Part shown: in pieces, positions 1 through 4,556 of the stretch
Position numbering within the stretch: the first letter of the stretch is position 1
Layout of the letters: each line of letters opens with the position of its first letter
Assembly: GCA_031283565.1 (NCBI GenBank)
Contig: JAITBM010000001.1
Span: forward strand, 1-9,571
Source: Rickettsiales bacterium
Lineage (GTDB): Bacteria > Pseudomonadota > Alphaproteobacteria > Rs-D84
Length of the DNA stretch: 9,571 nt
Direction of reading: 5' to 3'
The notes under the pieces: generated by a model
What the model was told of the DNA's origin: nothing
The model's database searches: none
What the model saw: the letters and a program-made list of their open reading frames with translations, nothing else
Made by a program: the position numbers and the translations under genes

Positions 1-515
1 CACGGCGCCCATTCCCCGTATATTCCGGTGGGCAGGCCGGCCGATTTCTGCATGCTGCGGATATTCTCAATTTCAGAAGCGGACAGGAAGCACGGATAGG
101 CCAGCCCCCTTTCCAACAATTCGGCCGCGACGCTTTTATATATGTCTTTTCGCTCCGTTTGCAAATAGGGACCGTACGTGGCGGCGCATTCGGGCATTTC
201 ATCCGGAACAAGGCCGAAAACTTTCGCGGCATATAAAATCAGATCGACGGCGCCTGCGACTTCGCGCTTGGAATCCGTATCCTCTATGCGCAGAAAAAAT
301 ACGCCGCCGGATTGCTGCGCCAATTTTTTGTCGATCATCATGCCGTAGAAGTTTCCTATATGCATGAAGCCCGTCGGGCTCGGCGCGAAGCGCGACACCA
401 TTGCGCCAACCGGCAGATCGCGCGGCGGATACATTTTCTCCAAGTCCGCCAAAGTATGCTTCGGCGCGCCGCCGAGCACTTTCGCTATCATATCTTTTTG
501 AAATCCCCTACGCAT
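1..515 (-). CDS. gltX: Glutamyl-tRNA synthetase, N-terminal part (gene continues past the left edge)
   Basis: Class I aminoacyl-tRNA synthetase that charges tRNA with glutamate in the cytoplasm. The 171 visible residues (start ATG at 515-513) show the family signature FAPSPTGFMHIGN at residues 43-55, with the HIGH-type motif as HIGN (52-55), and the FLRIEDTD block at 74-81 that follows it in GltX. A leader of about 40 residues, including a YPPRDLPVGA stretch (29-38), precedes the signature. This long form with the YPPR element is what I recall for Clostridia-like GltX rather than the short proteobacterial one, which starts a few residues before the signature. The start is supported by AAGG eight bases upstream. 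The gene is divergent from trmB. The KMSKS motif and the anticodon-binding domain lie outside the window. The frame stays open to base 3. Confidence 0.93.
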   Translation of the reverse strand, partial: MRRGFQKDMIAKVLGGAPKHTLADLEKMYPPRDLPVGAMVSRFAPSPTGFMHIGNFYGMMIDKKLAQQSGGVFFLRIEDTDSKREVAGAVDLILYAAKVFGLVPDEMPECAATYGPYLQTERKDIYKSVAAELLERGLAYPCFLSASEIENIRSMQKSAGLPTGIYGEWAP

Positions 516-520
516 TTAAT

Positions 521-549
521 TTGCCTTTTTGCTCCAGCAATTTTATACT
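521..549 (+). promoter_or_regulatory. Candidate sigma-70 promoter of trmB, implying a leaderless mRNA
   Basis: TTGCCT (521-526) and TATACT (544-549) are 17 bases apart. The usual start site, about seven bases past the -10 box, falls on the A of the trmB ATG at 556. There is no Shine-Dalgarno sequence between the -10 box and the ATG, only an A-rich stretch, which fits a leaderless transcript. The -10 box overlaps the opposing gltX -10 box. Confidence 0.55.
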
Positions 550-568
550 AAAAACATGACGATTGCAA
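540..568 (-). promoter_or_regulatory. Candidate sigma-70 promoter of gltX
   Basis: Read on the minus strand, TTGCAA (568-563) and TAAAAT (545-540) are 17 bases apart, matching the consensus at 4 of 6 and 5 of 6 positions. Transcription would begin near 533 and give an 18-base leader that contains AAGG before the gltX ATG. The -10 box overlaps that of the trmB promoter by two bases, so RNA polymerase can probably occupy only one of the two at a time. Called by eye. Confidence 0.5.
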
Positions 569-1185
569 AAATACCTTTAATCCGAACTTTTGGACGCACC
601 AGGCGCCGCTCCCTGTCCGCACGGCGGCAGCATCTGATCAAAAGTCTGCTGTCCGGCCTCGCGCCGGATGCATTCTGCGGCGGGATACTGGAAATCGGAT
701 TCGGCACGGGCGAGCATTTGATCGAACTCGCAGCCGTCCATCCTGACAAAACCATCATCGGGGCAGAACCCTTCATAAACGGCGTCGCCTCCCTTTTGTC
801 CCGCATGGCGGATGAATCCGGCAGCCTGCTGCCTCAATACGCAAACATACGAATATGGCCGGATGATGTTCGGAAACTTTTATCGCAAAATTCCGGACAG
901 TTCGAAGAAATTTGGATACTGCACCCTGATCCGTGGCCGAAAGGCCGGCATGAAAAGCGCCGCCTGTTATCCGCTGAATTCTTAAAATCTCTCTCATCCT
1001 TTATTTTAAAGGATGGCAGGATCATCATAGGCACCGATCACGATGAATATTATGACTGGATTTTTCCCCAAGCCAACCTCGCCGGGCTTAAGATTGCGCC
1101 CGGCGAGTTCAACGCGGTAAAAACGCGGTACCATGAAAAAAACATTTGTGGCGGCGGGACTAAGTACATCGTGCTTACCCTGTGA
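556..1185 (+). CDS. trmB: tRNA (guanine-N7-)-methyltransferase
   Basis: SAM-dependent Rossmann-fold enzyme that makes m7G46 in the variable loop of tRNAs. The 209-residue product has the SAM motif EIGFGTGEH (46-54), the acidic E71 after the second strand, PDD (102-104) in the adenine-binding region, the TrmB hallmark HPDPWPKGRHEKRRL (123-137), the TDHDEY strand end (160-165) and a C-terminal T-x-Y-x-E block (190-194) corresponding to the family's TKFE. An arginine-rich N-terminal RTFGRTRRRS segment is also typical. Length is normal for the family. I chose the ATG at 556 over the upstream in-frame TTG at 529 because the promoter and the homology-bearing start fit 556. It lies divergent to gltX, with only 40 bases between the start codons. 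Confidence 0.95.
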   Translation: MTIAKIPLIRTFGRTRRRSLSARRQHLIKSLLSGLAPDAFCGGILEIGFGTGEHLIELAAVHPDKTIIGAEPFINGVASLLSRMADESGSLLPQYANIRIWPDDVRKLLSQNSGQFEEIWILHPDPWPKGRHEKRRLLSAEFLKSLSSFILKDGRIIIGTDHDEYYDWIFPQANLAGLKIAPGEFNAVKTRYHEKNICGGGTKYIVLTL

Positions 1186-1260
1186 TACCGCCGCGGAAGA
1201 GCGCAACATCGCCGCATGTCTTACTTACCGATTGCGCGGATGGCCGGACGCAGCAGCCGG

Positions 1261-1641
1261 CTATTCCCCGGGAAGGAATTGCTTGCAACGCGGGCTTGGC
1301 GACACCTGCACCAAGCTCATTGCTGTTTCGAAATGACACTTCTTGCAGTTTAGCTCTGCCAGCGTCTTCGCGCGATCGCCCCCATGCCTTGCCATGACCG
1401 CCGCCACATGGTTTTCTTCCCCCGCAAGAGCGTCCACCGCGTCCATATAATCACCCCACGGGAACGACTTTTTCAAGTCTGCCATTTCGCACCCGCAATA
1501 CTTCTTGTTGCCATGAAGATTCATGCAATATTCGTACGTGTCGTTCAATGTCGTTTTCTTCACAAAATCCAGCGGGCTTTCGCTATCGCACGAAGCAAGC
1601 AACGCAGCCGCGGCGAACCAGACAATATTTTTATATTTCAT
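1261..1641 (-). CDS. Small cysteine-rich lipoprotein, family not recognised
   Basis: A 126-residue product with a basic N-terminus, a hydrophobic segment (residues 6-16) and a lipobox LASC with the lipidation cysteine at 18, so it should be exported by Sec and lipidated. Aspartate follows the cysteine; in E. coli that is an inner-membrane retention signal, and whether it acts the same way here is unknown. The mature part has six further cysteines: C39, a YCGC block (C49, C51), CKKC (C99, C102) and C119. They suggest disulfides or metal or haem binding, but no CXXCH haem motif is present (CKKCH comes close: C99, C102, H103 do form C-x-x-C-H, so a single c-type haem site cannot be excluded). 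The ATG at 1641 is preferred to that at 1647 because AAGGA (1652-1648) then sits six bases upstream. It converges on trmB across 75 bases. Confidence 0.72.
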   Translation of the reverse strand: MKYKNIVWFAAAALLASCDSESPLDFVKKTTLNDTYEYCMNLHGNKKYCGCEMADLKKSFPWGDYMDAVDALAGEENHVAAVMARHGGDRAKTLAELNCKKCHFETAMSLVQVSPSPRCKQFLPGE

Positions 1642-1732
1642 TTTCATTCCTTATGGTTTCAGTTATAAGTTATCCGAATTTTACCGAATAAATATGCTTT
1701 TCGTCCGGAAGCAGTTCCGGCGCAATGGCAGA

Positions 1733-1775
1733 CCGCCAAGGTCGGGGGCGCAAAAAGCTTTCCTGGCCTTGTCGG
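1733..1775 (+). other. Long imperfect hairpin, possible structured RNA on the plus strand
   Basis: Arms 1733-1748 and 1760-1775 form 15 of 16 possible pairs, with one C-U mismatch (1736/1772). Two more G-C pairs (1750-1758, 1751-1757) cap it with an AAAAA loop. Four of the fifteen pairs are G-U when read as plus-strand RNA; on the minus strand they would become A-C mismatches, so the structure favours plus-strand transcription. A 6-bp hairpin with a GCAG loop (1705-1720) stands 12 bases upstream. There is no T-run after the hairpin, so it is not a simple terminator. No convincing promoter was found. SRP RNA was considered but its conserved apical sequence is missing. Confidence 0.35.
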
Positions 1776-2171
1776 AACCGATTTATTGCTGGGTTCGACA
1801 TATTCCATTGCGCGGAATTTTGACGATTGCCGGAAAAACTCTCTTCGCGCCTCTTTTTTCGCGCTCTCGAAAAAAAGCCGGACATGGAAATATGCGCCGC
1901 ATTTCAAATGCTTCATATAAAACGTTAGATTCGGCAAAAGTTTCAGCAATTTGTCCAATTTATGCTCCAGATTGCTATTTTACATGGAAATACCATAAAA
2001 ATCAACAAATTGTCTTGCTGGCTCGAAAAACAATATGGCATTTACCGAATGAATTTGAAAAATTCTTTTCTTGCAGTGTAAGGCGGTTTTATTTTTTCGA
2101 AACATTTTACGCAAAGTTTGACGCAAAAGCGGCTTATGTGCATGTTTTTGCGGCAATTCAAGAAACATAGC

Positions 2172-2199
2172 TTGCATTTTTGGTCAAAAGTGATACTCT
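2172..2199 (+). promoter_or_regulatory. Weak candidate promoter of trxB-serS
   Basis: TTGCAT (2172-2177) lies 16 bases from TACTCT (2194-2199), the latter preceded by TG one base upstream in the extended -10 arrangement. The start site would be near 2206, just upstream of the trxB ribosome binding site AAGGAT (2219-2224). The near-palindrome TTTTGGTCAAAA (2178-2189) occupies the spacer and could be an operator. The match to consensus is modest. Confidence 0.33.
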
Positions 2200-2229
2200 T
2201 TGCGCCATTAATGGATACAAGGATTTACT

Positions 2230-3123
2230 ATGGACTATGATGTTATTGTTCTGGGGGGCGGTCCGGCGGGCTTCACCGCGGCGCTATATGCGGCGCGGGC
2301 GAACAAGAACACTTTGGTGCTGCTCGGTGGAACTCTGGGCGGCCAGATGGCCGGAATACCAAAACTGGAAAATTATCCGGGATTTGCCGGCAGCGGATTG
2401 GAACTGGCCGAATTCATGAAAAAACAGGCGGAAAGCTTCGGAGCAAAATTTAAAGCGGAAAGCTGCACGAAAATAGACAAGATCGGCGGCGGCTGGCGTG
2501 TTGCGGCAGATGGCGGGGAACTGGAAGCCCGCGCTGTCATAATCGCAACCGGAGCGAGCCCGAAAAAACTCGACATCGAGGGTGCGAAAGAATTTTCCGG
2601 CAAAGGCGTGTCCTATTGCGCGACATGCGACGGATTTTTTTACAAGGACAAGGATGTTGCGGTCTATGGCGGCGGCAATTCCGCACTGAACGACGCGCTG
2701 TATCTGGCAAATCTGGCAAAAAAAGTCTATATAATTTATAGAAAGGAAGCATTTACCCGCGCGGAAGATGTTTTAGTGGAACGCGTTGCGGATACGGACA
2801 ATATCGAATGTATGTTCGGCACCGAAATCGAATCGCTCGCCGGAAACGAGTCCGGCCTTTCGTCATTGAAAACAAAGGACGGAAAGACAATATCCATCAG
2901 CGGGCTGTTTGTGGCCATAGGGCATGAGGCCAATACCGATTTCCTTGATGAAGAATATGCCAGGGATCAATTGGGCAAGCTGGCTGCCGACGGCACCAGA
3001 ATAGCAGAAGGATTGTTCGTTGCGGGCGATGTCCGATCCGGCAACAAGATGCAAATCTGCGTGGCCGCGGGATGGGGGTGCGAGGCCGCCATGGATGCCA
3101 TAGCGTTCTTGAACAAAAAATAA
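2230..3123 (+). CDS. trxB: Thioredoxin reductase (NADPH), divergent
   Basis: Low-Mr flavoprotein that passes electrons from NADPH through FAD and a redox disulfide to thioredoxin. The 297 residues show the FAD dinucleotide fold GGGPAG (9-14), an ATG motif (106-108), the redox site CATC (C130, C133) followed by DG, the second nucleotide fold GGGNSA (147-152) and the FAD-closing VAGD (264-267). It is about 20 residues shorter than E. coli TrxB. Two places differ from the E. coli type. The HRRxxFRA segment that binds the NADPH 2'-phosphate reads YRKEAFTRAE here (170-179). The RQ pair after the GD motif reads MQ (274-275). Both could affect cofactor preference, but the CATC site leaves the reductase call firm. 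AAGGAT lies five bases before the ATG. The serS ATG-equivalent follows 20 bases after the stop. Confidence 0.93.
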   Translation: MDYDVIVLGGGPAGFTAALYAARANKNTLVLLGGTLGGQMAGIPKLENYPGFAGSGLELAEFMKKQAESFGAKFKAESCTKIDKIGGGWRVAADGGELEARAVIIATGASPKKLDIEGAKEFSGKGVSYCATCDGFFYKDKDVAVYGGGNSALNDALYLANLAKKVYIIYRKEAFTRAEDVLVERVADTDNIECMFGTEIESLAGNESGLSSLKTKDGKTISISGLFVAIGHEANTDFLDEEYARDQLGKLAADGTRIAEGLFVAGDVRSGNKMQICVAAGWGCEAAMDAIAFLNKK

Positions 3124-3143
3124 TCCTAAAAACCGAGGAAAGC

Positions 3144-4469
3144 GTGCTGAACATAAAATTTATAAGGGAAAATCCCGAAACGGTCAAATGGGCCTGCAAG
3201 GTCAAGGGCGTTGATGATCATGTGGACGATATAATAGCCCTGGACGCCCGCGTGCGGGAGCTCAAAACGATCACCGAGGCCAAGACAGCCGCAAAAAACA
3301 AAATTTCGCGCGAGATGCCTGGCGCGGAAAATAAGAAGGAACTGATAGCCGAATCAAAAAAAATAAGTGACGAGATAGCGGTCGACGCCGCGGAGCTCGA
3401 CGCAAAAGAAGCCGTGCTGCGCGATCTGCTTTTGAACGTGCCGCAGATACCGTCCAAGGATGCGCCCATCGGAGCGGACGATTCCGGAAATATCGAGATC
3501 CGGCGCGTCGGCGAGCCGCGCAAATTCGATTTCGAGCCGCGCGGGCAATGCGACCTGATGGACGGGAACAATTGGTGGGATGCAGCAAAAATAGGCGAGA
3601 TTTGCGGCAGCCGGACTTACAACCTGCGCGGCGAGCTGGCTGAGCTGGATCTGGCCGTGCAGACATACGTGCTGCAAAAACTTATAAAAAAAGGTTTTGC
3701 CTATATGCAGGTTCCGGCAATAACGAAGCCGCAGGCGGTGTTCGACGCGGGGCATTTCAGGGGCTCGGATATCTCGGTCATGAAGGGCGATGTTTTCATG
3801 CTTGAAGGAACGGACCGCTGCCTTGCAGGAACATGCGAAATAGTCTTAAACAGTATTCACCAGAACGAGATCTTGGATGAATCGGCATTGCCTGTATTGT
3901 ACGCGGGCTATTCGCCGTGCTTTCGCAAAGAAGCGGGATCTGCGGGACGCGACACGCGCGGCCTTATCCGCGTGCATCAGTTCCACAAGGTCGAGCAGTA
4001 CGCCTATTGCAGGCCGGAACAGCAGGAAGAGATGTTCGGCTTCCTCTTGGGCAACGCATGCGAGGTCATGGACGATTTCGAGCTGCCGTACCGGATTCTC
4101 GAAGCCTGCACCGGCGACATGGGCTTCAACAAAATAAAAATGCAAGATGTGGAGGCCTGGGTGCCGAGCGAAAACAAATACCGCGAGCTCGGCTCTTGCT
4201 CGATGATAGGAGACTTTCAAGCGCGGCGCACGAACACTCGCTACCGCGCCGCCGACGGGACTGTACGTTTTTGCGCAACGCTGAACAACACCGGCATAGC
4301 GCTTCCCCGCGTTCTTGTTCCACTTATGGAAAACCATCAGAATCAAGACGGATCCGTGAACATACCTGCGGCATTGCGGCCGCTCATGGGCGGACGCGCC
4401 AAAATTGGGGGCGCGTTTTTTGACAAATGGCAGAACATGGAGTATAATCGGCCAATCAAGGCGGCGTAG
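3144..4469 (+). CDS. serS: Seryl-tRNA synthetase with extended C-terminus
   Basis: Class II synthetase that charges tRNA-Ser. The start is GTG at 3144 with GAGG five bases upstream. The ATG at 3072 in the same frame overlaps trxB and would add 24 unrelated residues. Residues about 25-100 form the charged helical hairpin (coiled-coil arm) that grips tRNA-Ser. Motif 2 lies in FRKEAGSAGRDTRG (260-273) with VHQFHKVE (277-284), and motif 3 around ALPRVLVPLMENHQ (386-399). The serine-site TxE is T230-C-E232. SCSMIGDFQARR (351-362) departs from the common SCSNCxDFQARR. The family normally ends near LRPLMGG plus about five residues, here residue 422. This protein continues 19 residues (423-441) across a terminator-like hairpin and a promoter, and stops inside the tRNA gene. 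Probably cotranscribed with trxB. Confidence 0.93.
   Translation: MLNIKFIRENPETVKWACKVKGVDDHVDDIIALDARVRELKTITEAKTAAKNKISREMPGAENKKELIAESKKISDEIAVDAAELDAKEAVLRDLLLNVPQIPSKDAPIGADDSGNIEIRRVGEPRKFDFEPRGQCDLMDGNNWWDAAKIGEICGSRTYNLRGELAELDLAVQTYVLQKLIKKGFAYMQVPAITKPQAVFDAGHFRGSDISVMKGDVFMLEGTDRCLAGTCEIVLNSIHQNEILDESALPVLYAGYSPCFRKEAGSAGRDTRGLIRVHQFHKVEQYAYCRPEQQEEMFGFLLGNACEVMDDFELPYRILEACTGDMGFNKIKMQDVEAWVPSENKYRELGSCSMIGDFQARRTNTRYRAADGTVRFCATLNNTGIALPRVLVPLMENHQNQDGSVNIPAALRPLMGGRAKIGGAFFDKWQNMEYNRPIKAA
4394..4421 (+). terminator. Intrinsic terminator lying inside the serS reading frame
   Basis: ACGCGCC (4394-4400) pairs perfectly with GGCGCGT (4410-4416) around a nine-base loop, and six T residues (4416-4421) follow. 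This is a textbook rho-independent terminator and is well placed to end the trxB-serS transcript. However, the serS stop codon is 46 bases further on (4467-4469). A transcript ended here would lack a stop codon unless translating ribosomes keep the hairpin from forming. The last two T residues are also the first two bases of the -35 box of the next promoter. Confidence 0.7.
4420..4448 (+). promoter_or_regulatory. Perfect consensus sigma-70 promoter for tRNA(CAT)-typA
   Basis: TTGACA (4420-4425) and TATAAT (4443-4448) are separated by exactly 17 bases, so every hexamer position matches consensus. Initiation would fall near 4455, five bases before the mature tRNA 5' end. The whole promoter lies within codons of the serS tail. 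Such strength suits a stable-RNA gene. No terminator is seen between the tRNA and typA, so the same promoter should drive typA and probably ppa. Confidence 0.9.
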
Positions 4470-4535
4470 CTCAGTTGGTAGAGCACGGGAATCATAATCC
4501 TTTGGTCGGGGGTCCGAGTCCCTCCGCCGCTACCA
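4460..4535 (+). tRNA. tRNA with CAT anticodon, probably elongator tRNA-Met
   Basis: The 76-base cloverleaf has an acceptor stem 4460-4466 / 4525-4531 (G1-U72 wobble, the rest paired), T8 A9, D-arm GCTC/GAGC with GG in the loop, anticodon stem 4486-4490 / 4498-4502, loop ATCATAA with anticodon CAT at 4493-4495, variable loop TGGTC, T-stem 4508-4512 / 4520-4524, and an encoded CCA (4533-4535). It resembles alphaproteobacterial elongator tRNA-Met as I recall it. Oddities: the T-loop reads TCCGAGT, giving C instead of the near-universal U (pseudouridine) at 55; positions 27-43 are a C-U mismatch and 28-42 a G-U pair. The alternative is tRNA-Ile2, in which C34 is modified to lysidine to read ATA; its variable loop TGGTC matches E. 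coli Ile2. The first ten bases overlap the end of serS. Confidence 0.88.
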
Positions 4536-4556
4536 GTTTTATTAAAGAAAAATTGA

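Larger units (their letters stand above)
1642..2229. other. Long intergenic region, no convincing gene
   Basis: The region lies between the divergent lipoprotein gene and trxB. Open frames exist on both strands, but none has a good ribosome binding site, a recognisable motif or coding-like composition. What can be seen is: two adjacent hairpins at 1705-1720 and 1733-1775; a smaller one at 1802-1818; a 13-base perfect dyad GCATTTCAAATGC at 1899-1911; a 10-base sequence TTTACCGAAT occurring at 1680-1689 and 2041-2050; and two tandem-like copies of TTTACGCAAAG / TTTGACGCAAAAG at 2106-2129. The right half is AT-rich and should hold the trxB promoter and perhaps its operator. Confidence 0.6.

Noticed and set aside
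529..555. Upstream TTG start for trmB
   Set aside because: It lies within the promoter spacer, so it would not be transcribed from the predicted start site, and it has no ribosome binding site.
1703..1745. Possible SRP (4.5S) RNA, because of GTCCGGAAGCAG and CCAAGG
   Set aside because: The conserved GGAAGGAAGCAGCC apical loop is not present; the bases instead form a separate perfect 6-bp hairpin.
1840..1870. Repeated CTCTTCGCGC / TTTTTTCGCGC stretch as a terminator
   Set aside because: The GCGC copies can pair only over 4 bp, and no T-run follows the would-be stem.
1659..1958. Minus-strand frames (99 and 71 residues) upstream of the lipoprotein gene
   Set aside because: No ribosome binding site, no motif, and they overlap the hairpin cluster; one would overlap the lipoprotein's likely leader.
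1523..2170. 215-residue open frame on the plus strand in the gap before trxB
   Set aside because: It starts antisense within the lipoprotein gene, has no ribosome binding site and no recognisable motif, and its amino-acid make-up is unlike its neighbours.
3072..3143. Upstream ATG for serS giving 24 extra residues
   Set aside because: It overlaps trxB, lacks a ribosome binding site, and the extra residues do not fit SerS, whereas GTG at 3144 has GAGG at good spacing.
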